A stretch of 64,000 nt of DNA from Kumtagia sp052180275 (GTDB lineage: Bacteria > Pseudomonadota > Alphaproteobacteria > Rhizobiales > Rhizobiaceae): the NCBI RefSeq assembly GCF_052180275.1, contig NZ_CP197465.1, forward strand, positions 3,286,001 to 3,350,000, read 5' to 3'. Made by a program: the position numbers and the translations under genes. Shown here in pieces: positions 32,073 through 41,199 of this stretch. The stretch's first letter is position 1, and each line of letters begins with the position of its first letter. Under the pieces are notes generated by a model that worked only from the letters and a program-made list of their open reading frames with translations, ran no database searches and had not been told where the DNA came from.

Positions 32073-33554
32073 TCAATCCACCCACTTGACCTTCGTCAGG
32101 TCGTTGGCCTGGATCGGCGAGTTCTCCCACAGCCCCTCGACCTTGGCATCCCAGATGCCGATCTTCGGCAATTCGAACAGGAAGCCGTTTACCGCGTCGT
32201 CGGCCAGGATCTTCTGCGCCTGCTGGTAGAGCGCGGTGCGCTTGGCGTCGTCGGAGGTGAGGTTGAGTTCCGCGATCACCTTGTCGAAAGCCGGGTTGTC
32301 GTAGTTGAAGTAATAGTCCTTGCGTGCGTAGATATCGATGTCGTTGGGCTCGGTGTGAGAAACGATCGACAGGTCGTAGTTCTTGTCGGTGAACACCTGG
32401 CTCAGCCAGTCGGCCCATTCGACCGGGATGATCTCCAGATTGATCCCGATTTCCCGCAATTGCGAAGCGATGATCTGGCCGCCGTCGCGGGCATAGGTCA
32501 CCGGCGGCAGCTTCAGCGTGGCGGAAAAGCCGTTCTCCAGACCCGCTTCCTTCAGCAACGCCTTCGCCTTGGCGATGTCGTGCGGATAGGTGCCGGTCAG
32601 GTCGATGTAAGCCTCGTTTGCAGGCGAGAAATGCGAGCCGATCGGCGTGCCGAGGCCCGACGAGGCGCCATCGATGATCGCCTTGCGGTCGATGGCGTGA
32701 GCGATGGCCTGGCGCACCTTCAACTGGTCGAAGGGCGGCTTCTTGTTGTTGGTGGCGAGGATGGTCTCGCCCTCGGTCGCGCCGATCACCACCTTGAAGC
32801 GGGGATCAGCCTGCACCTGAGGAAGCGCGTCACCGACATTCATGTTCGGGAAGGCCTGCACGTCGCCGGAAAGCAGCGCGGGGATGGCGGCGGCGGCATC
32901 CGGCACGATGCGGAACTCGGCGCGTTCGAGCAGGGCCGGCGTTCCCCAATAGTCGGGGTTCTTGACGATGGTGATTGCCGAACCTTTTGCCCAGTTGTCG
33001 AACTTGAACGGCCCGGTGCCGACCGGCTTTTCCTTGTTGGTGGCCGCACTCTCCGGCGCGACGATCACCGCGTCGCCCCAGCCCATATTGTAGAGGAACG
33101 CGCCCTGCGGCGTCTTGAGCGTCACGTTCACCGTCGCCGGATCGACGATTTCGACCGCCTCGATCGCCGCGAACAGGCCCTTTTGCGCATTGGTCGAATC
33201 GGCGGCGCGGGCGCGGTCGAGCGAGAATTTGACGTCCTCGGCGCCGAAGTCGGAGCCGTCATGGAATTTCACGCCGGTGTGCAGCTTGAAGGTATAGGTC
33301 TTGCCGTCTTCCGACACCGTCCAGCTTTCGGCCAGCGCCGGCAGCACCTCGCCGGAAGCGCCGATGCGGGTCAGGCCCTCGAAAACGTTGGCGTAGAGCA
33401 CCTCGTCGATCGCCGCCGCGGCGCCCGCGGTCGGGTCGAGATGCGGCGGCTCCAGCGGCATGCCGAGCACGAGATCGGTGCGGGCCGCGAAAGCAGCACT
33501 TGCGCTCAGAACCGCCAGCGTCGCGGCGGCGGCAAATGTCTTCCACGGTTTCAT
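32073..33554 (-). CDS. Peptide/nickel-type ABC transporter substrate-binding protein
   Basis: 493 residues of family 5 solute-binding proteins. A Sec signal peptide (MKPWKTFAAAATLAVLSASA, cleavage near AFA-AR) begins at ATG 33554, which has AGGGAG 8 bases upstream. The frame is open further upstream, but that stretch is not signal-like. Landmarks are MPLEPPHLDPTAGAAAAIDE, ALAESWTVSEDGKTYTFKLH and VGTGPFKFDNWAKGSAITIV. It binds peptide or another solute in the periplasm and feeds the permeases encoded downstream. It is the first gene of the leftward transport operon. The exact ligand is unknown. Confidence 0.9.
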   Translation of the reverse strand: MKPWKTFAAAATLAVLSASAAFAARTDLVLGMPLEPPHLDPTAGAAAAIDEVLYANVFEGLTRIGASGEVLPALAESWTVSEDGKTYTFKLHTGVKFHDGSDFGAEDVKFSLDRARAADSTNAQKGLFAAIEAVEIVDPATVNVTLKTPQGAFLYNMGWGDAVIVAPESAATNKEKPVGTGPFKFDNWAKGSAITIVKNPDYWGTPALLERAEFRIVPDAAAAIPALLSGDVQAFPNMNVGDALPQVQADPRFKVVIGATEGETILATNNKKPPFDQLKVRQAIAHAIDRKAIIDGASSGLGTPIGSHFSPANEAYIDLTGTYPHDIAKAKALLKEAGLENGFSATLKLPPVTYARDGGQIIASQLREIGINLEIIPVEWADWLSQVFTDKNYDLSIVSHTEPNDIDIYARKDYYFNYDNPAFDKVIAELNLTSDDAKRTALYQQAQKILADDAVNGFLFELPKIGIWDAKVEGLWENSPIQANDLTKVKWVD

Positions 33555-33767
33555 CGGCAAGCTCCCTTTGTCGGATGATGTGGCGGATAGAAGCCTGATT
33601 TCAGGCCGGAGTAAATCGGCATTCGATTTGCGGGGGCCGCCACGGGCGGAACGGGATTCCAATTTGCAGGTCCAGGCAGTTATCCGATTGCGCCATGACA
33701 AGATCATGCGGCGGCGATTTCGATGATCTATAGGTGCGGCGGGAAGAATGTCACGAAGGAGCCGCCC

Positions 33768-34277
33768 ATGGATGCCGCAACGCTCAAGGCGCAGCAGGCG
33801 CCGCTGAAGAACGCCTATCGCGAGACGCCGGAGGCAGCGCTGATCACGTTGCGCGCCAAAGGCTCCATCGATGACCAGTCGATCGCCTGCAAGGTCGAGA
33901 CCGGGCGCGCCATCGCTGTCGCCGGCCTGCATCCGGCAACCGGCGGCAGCGGGCTGGAGCTTTGCTCCGGCGACATGCTGCTTGAGGCGCTCGTCGCCTG
34001 CGCCGGCGTTACCTTGAAAGCCGTGGCGACGGCACTGGAATTCAGGCTTTCCGGCGCGACCGTGACTGCCGAGGGCGACCTCGATTTCCGTGGCACGCTG
34101 GGCGTCGCCAAGGACGCGCCGGTGGGTTTCCGGGCAATCCGGCTCGCCTTCGACCTCGACACTGACGAGCCGCAGGAGCGCATCGATTCGCTGCTCAAGC
34201 TCACCGAGCGCTATTGCGTGGTGTTCCAGACGATCAACCAGCGGCCGGAACTGTCCATGACGGCTAGGCGCGGCTAG
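33768..34277 (+). CDS. OsmC-family peroxiredoxin-like protein
   Basis: 169 residues. GGSGLELCSGDMLLEALVAC AGVTL (two parts) holds the peroxidatic-type Cys arrangement, and ERYCVVFQTINQRPEL holds the second Cys of OsmC/Ohr proteins. Such enzymes reduce organic hydroperoxides or act on related thiol chemistry. ATG 33768 has AGGAG 7 bases upstream; an in-frame ATG at 33723 is less likely. The 3' end overlaps the converging peptidase gene by 4 bases. Confidence 0.8.
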   Translation: MDAATLKAQQAPLKNAYRETPEAALITLRAKGSIDDQSIACKVETGRAIAVAGLHPATGGSGLELCSGDMLLEALVACAGVTLKAVATALEFRLSGATVTAEGDLDFRGTLGVAKDAPVGFRAIRLAFDLDTDEPQERIDSLLKLTERYCVVFQTINQRPELSMTARRG

Positions 34278-35551
34278 CCAGCTTTACCTCGCAGCAACAG
34301 GTCGAGCCCGATCGCCATGACCTGCGCCGACTGGACCATGTCGTCGATGCCGACCCACTCGTCCGGCCGGTGCGCCAGGTCGAGGATGCCGGGGCCATAG
34401 GCGACACAGTCGAAAATGTGGCCGAGGCGGGCGATGTGCTTCTGGTCGTAGGTGCCGGGCGAGATCACATAGTCGGGCTCGCGGTCGAAGATGGCGCGGA
34501 TGCCTTGCGCCAGAGCGGCCGGCACCGGTGCGTCGTGGTTCGTCATGATCGGCAGCACTTCCATGATGTCCTGGATCGCATAGTCGAATTTCGGCCGGTC
34601 GCGTTTGAGCCGCTCCAGGATCGACACCACCTCGTGCTTCACGTCATGAAGATCCTCTTCCAGCAGGAAGCGGCGGTCGATGGTGAGCTTGCAGGAGTCG
34701 GGTACGTTGGGGGAGGGCAGGCCGGGCTTGAAGTCGTCTGTCTGGCCGCCGTGGACCGAGTTCAGGTTGAGCGTCGACCGCCGCGCGCCCTCTGGAACCA
34801 CCGGCATCTTCGTGCGCTTGCTGTCGAGCAGCGGGAACAACTCGGCCTCGAAGGCGTCGAGCACGGCGCCCATGTGGCGCACCGCGCAGTCGCCGAGGAA
34901 CGGCATCGAGCCGTGGGCGATCTCGCCCCTGGTCTCGATTTCCGCCCACCACACGCCGCGATGGCCGAGGCAGATGCGGTCCTTGTTGAGTGGCTCCGGG
35001 ATGATGACGTGGTCGACGCGCGGTTTTGAGAAATAGCCCTTCGACGCCAGGTAGGCGACGCCGCCGAACCCGCCCGATTCTTCGTCGACCGTGCCGGAAA
35101 TCTCGATGGCGCCGGGAAAATCCGGATGTTCGGCGATATAGGCTTCCACCGCGACGATCGCCGCCGCCAGGCCGCCCTTCATGTCGCAGGCGCCGCGCCC
35201 GTAGACGCGACCGCCGCGCACGACGCCCTCGAACGGGTCGACCGTCCAGTCATGCCCCGGTTCGACCACGTCGATATGGCCGTTGAAATGGACGCAGGGG
35301 CCGGGCGACCTGCCCTCGTAGCGGGCGACGACGTTGGTGCGCGGATAGCGGTCGTTGTCGCCCGGCGTGCCATGCCCACGCACATAGTCGACCGCGAAGC
35401 CGCGCTTTCGCAGCCGCTCGCCCAGATATTCGGCGCATGGCGTATAGGCTTCGCCGGGCGGGTTTACCGTCGGAAAACGGATCAGGTCTATGGTGAGGCC
35501 TGTGAGATCGTCGCGGCGCGCGGCCACCGCCTTGAGCAGTCTGTCCATCAT
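34274..35551 (-). CDS. M20-family peptidase (ArgE/DapE-like deacylase)
   Basis: 425 residues of the co-catalytic di-zinc M20 family. Metal-site motifs are HFNGHIDVVEPG (His and Asp), GRGACDMKGGLAAAI, and DEESGGFGGVAYL (catalytic Glu), with the terminal His in LAHRPDEW. EIAHGSMPFLGDCAVRHMGA marks the lid domain. It probably hydrolyses an N-acyl amino acid or related amide. The ArgE/DapE-like subfamily includes acetylornithine and succinyl-diaminopimelate enzymes, but no linked biosynthetic gene identifies the substrate. ATG 35551 and ATG 35548 are adjacent possible starts. Confidence 0.85.
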   Translation of the reverse strand: MMDRLLKAVAARRDDLTGLTIDLIRFPTVNPPGEAYTPCAEYLGERLRKRGFAVDYVRGHGTPGDNDRYPRTNVVARYEGRSPGPCVHFNGHIDVVEPGHDWTVDPFEGVVRGGRVYGRGACDMKGGLAAAIVAVEAYIAEHPDFPGAIEISGTVDEESGGFGGVAYLASKGYFSKPRVDHVIIPEPLNKDRICLGHRGVWWAEIETRGEIAHGSMPFLGDCAVRHMGAVLDAFEAELFPLLDSKRTKMPVVPEGARRSTLNLNSVHGGQTDDFKPGLPSPNVPDSCKLTIDRRFLLEEDLHDVKHEVVSILERLKRDRPKFDYAIQDIMEVLPIMTNHDAPVPAALAQGIRAIFDREPDYVISPGTYDQKHIARLGHIFDCVAYGPGILDLAHRPDEWVGIDDMVQSAQVMAIGLDLLLRGKAG

Positions 35552-35750
35552 GATCCGATTTCAGCAGGCGAATGGGCGGTTTGGCAAGCGGGTCGGCTGC
35601 AACTCTGGATGGGCCAGGCCAAAGCGCGGTTGCTCGCGCGGAATTGATCAAATGTGTGAATTGACATTGGCAAATTGCTCAAACTCTTCGTGCTAGGTGT
35701 GATCGGGCAATGAAAAGCGCAGTCGCGCTGAGGGTATCAGGGTGGGTTGT

Positions 35751-36182
35751 ATGAAAAACTGGGTATTGGTTGCCGCTGCGTTGTGCGGAATGCTTTTGGG
35801 GGGCGTAAGTCAAAGTCTGGCGGCAAGCCTCGTTGCTCGCGTCGATGTCGCGAGCCAGACGATGACGGTCTCGAGATACGGCCAGGTCATCCACGTCTGG
35901 AAGGTATCCACGGCCCGCAAGGGCTATGTTACGCCGCGCGGCAGCTGGCGTCCGACACGTCTTCACAAGATGTGGTATTCGCGCAAATACGATAATTCGC
36001 CCATGCCCTATTCGGTCTTCTACTATGGCGGATACGCAGTCCATGGCACCGGAGCGGTGAAATCGCTCGGCCGGCCCGCGTCGCACGGTTGCGTGCGACT
36101 GCAGACCGCCAATGCGGCGACCTTCTATTCGCTGGTGAAAGAGATCGGCCCCGGAAACACCCGGATCATCGTCACCAACTGA
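35751..36182 (+). CDS. L,D-transpeptidase (YkuD domain), exported
   Basis: 143 residues with an N-terminal signal peptide (NWVLVAAALCGMLLGGVSQS; cleavage near LAA-SL). The YkuD active site is complete: His98 in YAVHGTGAVKSLGRP and SHGC at 111-114 with catalytic Cys114, followed by VRLQTANA. It forms 3-3 or protein-peptidoglycan crosslinks in the periplasm. ATG 35751 has AGGGTGG about 6 bases upstream; GTG 35742 is an alternative. A perfect 12-bp hairpin 54 bases after the stop is the likely terminator. Confidence 0.9.
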   Translation: MKNWVLVAAALCGMLLGGVSQSLAASLVARVDVASQTMTVSRYGQVIHVWKVSTARKGYVTPRGSWRPTRLHKMWYSRKYDNSPMPYSVFYYGGYAVHGTGAVKSLGRPASHGCVRLQTANAATFYSLVKEIGPGNTRIIVTN

Positions 36183-36235
36183 ACTGCGCGCGGACGCCGG
36201 CCGTCGGCGATCGTTGCAGACCAGGAATCGGCCAG

Positions 36236-36264
36236 GCCCATGTCGCGCTTTGCGCGACATGGGC
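36236..36264 (+). terminator. Strong stem-loop downstream of the L,D-transpeptidase
   Basis: GCCCATGTCGCG and CGCGACATGGGC form a perfect 12-bp stem around a 5-base loop. It is followed by TGTTGCC and a later AT-rich run (AAATTTTG). The T tract is not immediate, so it is a probable but imperfect intrinsic terminator. Confidence 0.5.
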
Positions 36265-36356
36265 TGTTGCCCATACAAATTTTGCTATGAATTGACGTTT
36301 TCGAGCATTTGCTTCCCCTTGCGCGACCGATAGAGATTGCCGGCAGGAGATTTCCT

Positions 36357-36398
36357 ATGACGAGCCAGGCCGCACGAGGCGCAAAAGATGCCGGCTAA
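36357..36398 (+). CDS. Possible 13-residue leader ORF overlapping soeA
   Basis: ATG 36357 has AGGAG seven bases upstream, a better ribosome site than that of soeA. The short frame MTSQAARGAKDAG ends at TAA 36396, past the soeA start at 36388 and in a different frame. It could couple translation into soeA, or be the remnant of an older, longer soeA start disrupted by a frameshift. Real expression is unproven. Confidence 0.35.
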   Translation: MTSQAARGAKDAG

Positions 36399-39237
36399 GC
36401 CACGGGTTGCGCTTTCGGAACCCGTTTCGGACGAGGTCCGCAAGACGACCTGCTATATGTGCGCCTGCCGATGCGGCATCGACGTGCATATCAAGGACGG
36501 AAAGATCCGCTACATCGAAGGCAACCGCGACCATCCGGTCAATCGCGGCGTGCTGTGCGCAAAAGGTTCGGCCGGCATCATGCAGCATTACGCGCCGGCC
36601 CGCCTCAAGGCGCCGCTGAAGCGCGTCGGCCCGCGGGGCTCCGGCGAATTCAAGGAAATCTCCTGGGACGAGGCGTTGGAAACGGCGACGCGCTGGCTCG
36701 GCGAGGTGCGCGAGCGCGATCCGAAAAAGCTCGCCTTCTTCACCGGCCGCGACCAGTCGCAGTCGCTGACCGGCTATTGGGCGCAGATGTACGGCACGCC
36801 GAACTATGCCGCGCATGGCGGCTTTTGCTCGGTCAATATGGCCGCCGCCGGCATCATGACCATCGGCGGCGCGTTCTGGGAGTTCGGCGCGCCGGACTGG
36901 GACCGGACAAAGCTCTTCGTGCTGTTCGGCGTGGCCGAAGACCACGATTCCAACCCGATCAAGATCGGCCTGTCGAAACTCAAGAAGAACGGCGCACGCT
37001 TCGTCTCGGTCAATCCGGTGCGCACCGGCTATTCGGCGATCGCCGACAACTGGATCGGCATTCGCCCCGGCACCGACGGGCTGCTGATCCTGGCGGTGAT
37101 CCACGAACTGCTGAAAGCGCGAAAAATCGACGTCGACTACATCGTGCGCTACACCAATGCGACGTGGCTGGTGATCGACCGGCCGGGCACGTCCGACCAC
37201 GGGCTGTTCGCGCGTGATGGTGACGGCAAGCCGCTGGTGTTCGAGAGCGTCACCGAGCGCGTGGTGCCGCTGGGCACGCAAGGCGCGCGCGCAGCCCTTT
37301 CAGGGCGCGTCGAACTGCCGGACGGACGTTTCGCAACGCCGGCGTTCCAACTGCTCGCCGAAAAATACCTCGATCCGCAATACGCGCCCGAAGCAGTTGC
37401 CGCCGAGACCGGGATCACCGCCGACGTGATACGCGGCCTGGCCGCCGAGATCGCGCGGGTCGCCTTCGACGAGGCAATCTTCCTCGACCAGCCATGGACC
37501 GACACGCATGGCAACCGCCATGACGGTTTTGTCGGCCGTCCGGTCTCGTTCCATGCCATGCGCGGCATCTCCGCCCATTCCAACGGTTTCCAGACGGCGC
37601 GTGCGCTGCATCTCCTGCAGGTGCTGATCGGCGCCATCGACTGTCCCGGCGGGTTCCGCTTCGAGCCGCCTTATCCGAAGCCGGTGGAGGCCCACCCGAC
37701 GCCGCACGGCAAGGCCGAGCATTTCGGCTCCAACAAACCTCTCTCCGGTCCGCATCTCGGCTTTCCGCGCGGGCCGGAGGACATGCTGATCGACAAGGAC
37801 GGCAGGCCCGCCCGCATCGACAAGGCGTTCTCCTGGGACGCGCCGTTCTCCGCGCACGGGCTGATGCACATGGTGATCGCCAACGCCCATGCCGGCGATC
37901 CGTATCCGGTCGACCTGCTGTTCCTCTATATGGCCAACATGGCCTGGAACTCGTCGATGAATACGGGCGGTGTCATCAAGATGCTGGAGGACAAGGATCC
38001 GGCCACCGGCGAATACCGCATCCCGAAAATCATCTATTCCGACGCCTATGCCTCCGAGATGGTCACCTATGCCGATCTCGTCCTGCCCGACACGACCTAT
38101 CTTGAGCGCCACGACTGCATCTCCATGCTCGACCGGCCGATCTCCGAGCCGGACGCCGTGCAGGACGCCATCCGCTGGCCGGTGGTCGAGCCCGACCGCG
38201 ACGTGCGCGGTTTCCAAAGCGTGCTGCTCGACCTCGGTGCGCGGCTGAAACTGCCGGCCTTCGTCGACAATCGCGGCAAGCCGATCTATGCGGACTATGC
38301 CGACTATATCGTGCGGCATGAGCGGCGGCCCGGCATCGGCCCGCTGGCGGGTTTTCGGGGCCGGGAAGGGGACCGCATGGGGCGCGGCGCCAGCAATCCA
38401 GACCAGCTCAAACGCTACATCGAGAATGGTTCTTTCTTCTCTGCCCACATCCCACTGGAGGCGCAGTTCTTCAAGCACGCCAACAAGGCCTATCAGGACT
38501 TCGCCGTGCGCATGGGGTTCTTCGACCAGCCGCAGCCGGTGACTTTTCAACTCTACCAGGAATCGCTGCAAAAGTTCCGGCTCTCGGCGGAAGGCGTTCG
38601 CGAGCCGTTGGCCCCTGAGACACACCGTGCCCGCATCCTCGAGACCTTCGATCCCCTTCCGATCTGGTATCTCCCCTTCGAGGAAGCAGTAGTCGACCGA
38701 AAAGAATTTCCTTATCACGCGATCACCCAGCGGCCGGCGGCCATGTATCATTCCTGGGGCTCGATGAACGCCTGGCTGCGCCAGATCCACACGCACAACC
38801 CGCTGTTCGTGCCGGGACCGATCTGCGACGAACATGGTCTCGCCGACGGCGACTGGGTGTGGCTCACCTCCAACCATGGTCGCATAAAGGTCGAGGTCCA
38901 GCGCATGGAAGCGGTCAACTCCTCGACGATCTGGACCTGGAACGCCATCGGCAAGCGCGGCGGCGCATGGTCGCTCGACCCGAAATCGCCGGAGGCCGAG
39001 CGCGGTTTTTTGATGAACCACCTCATCAACGAATTGCTGCCGCCCAAAGGCGACGGGCTGCGCTGGTCGAACTCCGATCCGATCACCGGCCAAGCCGCCT
39101 GGTACGATCTGCGGGTGCGCATCGAGAAGGCCGAGGCCGGTGTCGAAAGCCAGCCGCATTTTGCTTCTCTCGCAAGGCTACGGCGCGGCGAGGATATTCC
39201 GATAGAATTGCGCTATGGGCAGGAGTGGGCGAAGTGA
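36388..39237 (+). CDS. soeA: Molybdopterin oxidoreductase, SoeA-type sulfite dehydrogenase catalytic subunit
   Basis: 949 residues of the DMSO-reductase superfamily (bis-MGD molybdenum enzyme). The N-terminal [4Fe-4S] motif is Cys22-x2-Cys25-x3-Cys29-x27-Cys57. There is no twin-arginine signal, so the enzyme is cytoplasmic. The three-gene order with a four-cluster ferredoxin subunit and a DmsC-type anchor, together with cytoplasmic location, fits SoeABC, which oxidises sulfite to sulfate and reduces quinone. Formate- or thiosulfate-type relatives are possible, but membrane-anchored cytoplasmic SoeABC is the usual alphaproteobacterial match. ATG 36388 has GAGG 8 bases upstream. A fold-back repeat separates this gene from soeB. 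Confidence 0.83.
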   Translation: MPAKPRVALSEPVSDEVRKTTCYMCACRCGIDVHIKDGKIRYIEGNRDHPVNRGVLCAKGSAGIMQHYAPARLKAPLKRVGPRGSGEFKEISWDEALETATRWLGEVRERDPKKLAFFTGRDQSQSLTGYWAQMYGTPNYAAHGGFCSVNMAAAGIMTIGGAFWEFGAPDWDRTKLFVLFGVAEDHDSNPIKIGLSKLKKNGARFVSVNPVRTGYSAIADNWIGIRPGTDGLLILAVIHELLKARKIDVDYIVRYTNATWLVIDRPGTSDHGLFARDGDGKPLVFESVTERVVPLGTQGARAALSGRVELPDGRFATPAFQLLAEKYLDPQYAPEAVAAETGITADVIRGLAAEIARVAFDEAIFLDQPWTDTHGNRHDGFVGRPVSFHAMRGISAHSNGFQTARALHLLQVLIGAIDCPGGFRFEPPYPKPVEAHPTPHGKAEHFGSNKPLSGPHLGFPRGPEDMLIDKDGRPARIDKAFSWDAPFSAHGLMHMVIANAHAGDPYPVDLLFLYMANMAWNSSMNTGGVIKMLEDKDPATGEYRIPKIIYSDAYASEMVTYADLVLPDTTYLERHDCISMLDRPISEPDAVQDAIRWPVVEPDRDVRGFQSVLLDLGARLKLPAFVDNRGKPIYADYADYIVRHERRPGIGPLAGFRGREGDRMGRGASNPDQLKRYIENGSFFSAHIPLEAQFFKHANKAYQDFAVRMGFFDQPQPVTFQLYQESLQKFRLSAEGVREPLAPETHRARILETFDPLPIWYLPFEEAVVDRKEFPYHAITQRPAAMYHSWGSMNAWLRQIHTHNPLFVPGPICDEHGLADGDWVWLTSNHGRIKVEVQRMEAVNSSTIWTWNAIGKRGGAWSLDPKSPEAERGFLMNHLINELLPPKGDGLRWSNSDPITGQAAWYDLRVRIEKAEAGVESQPHFASLARLRRGEDIPIELRYGQEWAK

Positions 39238-39254
39238 TGGCGGGATTTGCTCTC

Positions 39255-39383
39255 TTCTCCCCGTTTACGGGGAGAGGATGCCGGCAGGCAGGTGAGGGGC
39301 GGTGCAGTCCTCTCCGAAGTGCGAGCCTGCCCCTCATCCGGTCCTTCGGACCGTCCTACGGACCTCCCCGTAAACGGGGAGAA
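39255..39383. repeat. Fold-back repeat C between soeA and soeB
   Basis: TTCTCCCCGTTTACGGGGAG (39255-39274) is matched by CTCCCCGTAAACGGGGAGAA (39364-39383). Nested inner arms pair GGTGAGGGGC with GCCCCTCAT, and TCCGGTCCTTCGGACC forms a small inner hairpin. It lies within the soe operon and its right edge (GAAGGGAAGGG) sits in the ribosome-binding region of soeB. Confidence 0.88.
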
Positions 39384-39400
39384 GGGAAGGGTCGCCGCGC

Positions 39401-40165
39401 ATGACCAGCCTGCCCTCCGAACGCTCCGGCAAAAAACTCGGACTTGTCATCGACCTCGACGTCTGCGTCGGCTGCCATGCCTGCGTGATCTCGTGCAAGG
39501 AGTGGAACACCGGTGGCTACGGCAACGCGCTGTCGGACCAAAATCCTTACGGCCCGGGCGTTTCCGGCACCTTCCTGAACCGCATCCATTCCTTCGAGGT
39601 GGTGCCGGAGGGCGGCGAGGTGATCGGCGAGGCGGGCGAGGCGCGGATCATACATTTCCCCAAAAGCTGCCTGCACTGCGACGACGCGCCCTGCGTCACC
39701 GTCTGCCCGACCGGCGCCTCCTACAAGCGCGGCGAGGACGGCATCGTGCTGGTCGACGAATCCATGTGCATCGGCTGCGGCTTGTGCGCCTGGGCCTGCC
39801 CCTATGGCGCGCGCGAGATGGATCTGGCCGCCGGCGTCATGAAGAAATGCACGCTCTGCGTCGACCGCATCTACAACGAGACGCTGAAGGAGATCGACCG
39901 CGTGCCGTCCTGCGTGCGCACCTGTCCCGCCAACGCGCGCCACTACGGCGACCTTGCCGATCCGTCCTCGGATGTGTCGATCATGGTGGCGGAACGCGGC
40001 GGCATCGACCTCATGCCGGAACAGGGCACGCGCCCCGTCAACAAATACCTTCCGCCGCGCCAGCGAAAACCGCTTGCGGCAAGCGCCGGCACGCTGCTTG
40101 CCGAAAACACGTCTGGCGCCAGCGGATTCTTCGCCTGGCTCGACGGCATGCTGGACCGGATTTGA
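39401..40165 (+). CDS. soeB: Four-[4Fe-4S]-cluster electron-transfer subunit, SoeB type
   Basis: 254 residues with ferredoxin-like Cys groups: CVGCHACVISCKEW near residue 22, CLHCDDAPCVTVCPTGA, CIGCGLCAWACPYG and CTLCVDRIY, plus CVRTCPANARHYGD. This is the pattern of NrfC/DmsB-like subunits that carry electrons from the molybdenum subunit to the membrane. No signal peptide. Placed directly before the DmsC-like anchor. The start at 39401 is preceded by GAAGGGAAGGG from the repeat. Confidence 0.9.
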   Translation: MTSLPSERSGKKLGLVIDLDVCVGCHACVISCKEWNTGGYGNALSDQNPYGPGVSGTFLNRIHSFEVVPEGGEVIGEAGEARIIHFPKSCLHCDDAPCVTVCPTGASYKRGEDGIVLVDESMCIGCGLCAWACPYGAREMDLAAGVMKKCTLCVDRIYNETLKEIDRVPSCVRTCPANARHYGDLADPSSDVSIMVAERGGIDLMPEQGTRPVNKYLPPRQRKPLAASAGTLLAENTSGASGFFAWLDGMLDRI

Positions 40166-40272
40166 ATGGTTGCTTATTTGTTTGCGAACCAGTTGCGTGA
40201 GAGGGGCAACGTAGAGCGCCTGCATATCCGCCTTCCACGACGGCGCTTCGTTCGATGGCGTGCGGCGTAACC

Positions 40273-41196
40273 ATGCACCCCGCTTTCTCCATCATCGTCT
40301 TCACCACGCTGTCCGGCCTCGGCTACGGCCTTGCCGCCGTGCTCGGCCTCGGCCTCCTTGACCCCGCGGCCATAGCTACCAAACTCGCCACAATCGCCGC
40401 GCTTACGATGATCGGCGTCGGCCTTATGTCGTCGACCCTGCATCTCGGCAATCCGCAGCGGGCCTGGCGGGCCTTTTCGCAATGGCGTTCGAGTTGGCTG
40501 TCGCGGGAGGGCGTGATGGCTATTCTGACGTTCTTGCCCCTGCTCTGGTTGGCCTGGGCCATCGTGGTCGAAAGCCGGCACTCTCCGACCGCGGGCGTCC
40601 TCGGCGCGGTCGGCGCCGCTGTGACGGTCTATTGCACCGGCATGATCTATGCCTCGCTGAAATCCGTGCAGGCGTGGCACACGCCGCTCACGCCGCTCTG
40701 CTTCCTGCTGTTCGCACTGTCGGGCGGGCTGGTTTTCGGAAGTCTTGTCGCGGTTTGGGCAGGCGCGCATGCGCTCGAAATGCTGCTGGCCGCCATTGTC
40801 TCCACCATAGCCGCCTGGGCCGTGAAGACCGTCTGGCGCCGGCGCATGCTGTCGCTGAAACCGCTGTCGACGCCGGAAACCGCCACCGGTCTGGGCGGTA
40901 TCGGCCGGGTGAGCCTGTTCGAACGGCCGCATATGAACGAGAATTACCTGACCCGTGAAATGGGCTTCAAGGTCGCGCGAAAACACGCGGCAAAACTGGC
41001 TCGCCTGTCATTCGTTGCCGGTTGCGCCATGACCATCCTCCTGTTGATCGTGGCCATCGCAACGCTTGCGCTGCCAGCGGTCGCCATTGTGGCAACGGCG
41101 GGCGCATGCATTTCCTGTGCTGTCGGGATTTTCGTGGAGCGCTGGCTTTTCTTTGCCGAAGCGCGCCATGCGGTCATGAACTATTACGGCGGCTGA
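40273..41196 (+). CDS. soeC: DmsC/NrfD-type membrane anchor, SoeC
   Basis: 307 residues with about 8 transmembrane helices, starting MHPAFSIIVFTTLSGLGYGL, a start typical of DmsC-like anchors. STLHLGNPQRAWRAFSQWRS follows helix two and SLFERPHMNENYLTREMGFK is a conserved late cytosolic loop of the SoeC/DmsC family. It should pass electrons to quinone. ATG 40273 is favoured by this N terminus; ATG 40255 is an in-frame alternative. The short stretch after soeB (40166-40272) holds no separate gene that I can support. Confidence 0.85.
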   Translation: MHPAFSIIVFTTLSGLGYGLAAVLGLGLLDPAAIATKLATIAALTMIGVGLMSSTLHLGNPQRAWRAFSQWRSSWLSREGVMAILTFLPLLWLAWAIVVESRHSPTAGVLGAVGAAVTVYCTGMIYASLKSVQAWHTPLTPLCFLLFALSGGLVFGSLVAVWAGAHALEMLLAAIVSTIAAWAVKTVWRRRMLSLKPLSTPETATGLGGIGRVSLFERPHMNENYLTREMGFKVARKHAAKLARLSFVAGCAMTILLLIVAIATLALPAVAIVATAGACISCAVGIFVERWLFFAEARHAVMNYYGG

Positions 41197-41199
41197 CTT

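Noticed and set aside
30602..32089. A 490-residue rightward frame through the permease region
   Set aside because: It runs antisense to two permease genes and through two fold-back repeats. Its composition is typical of a high-G+C shadow frame.
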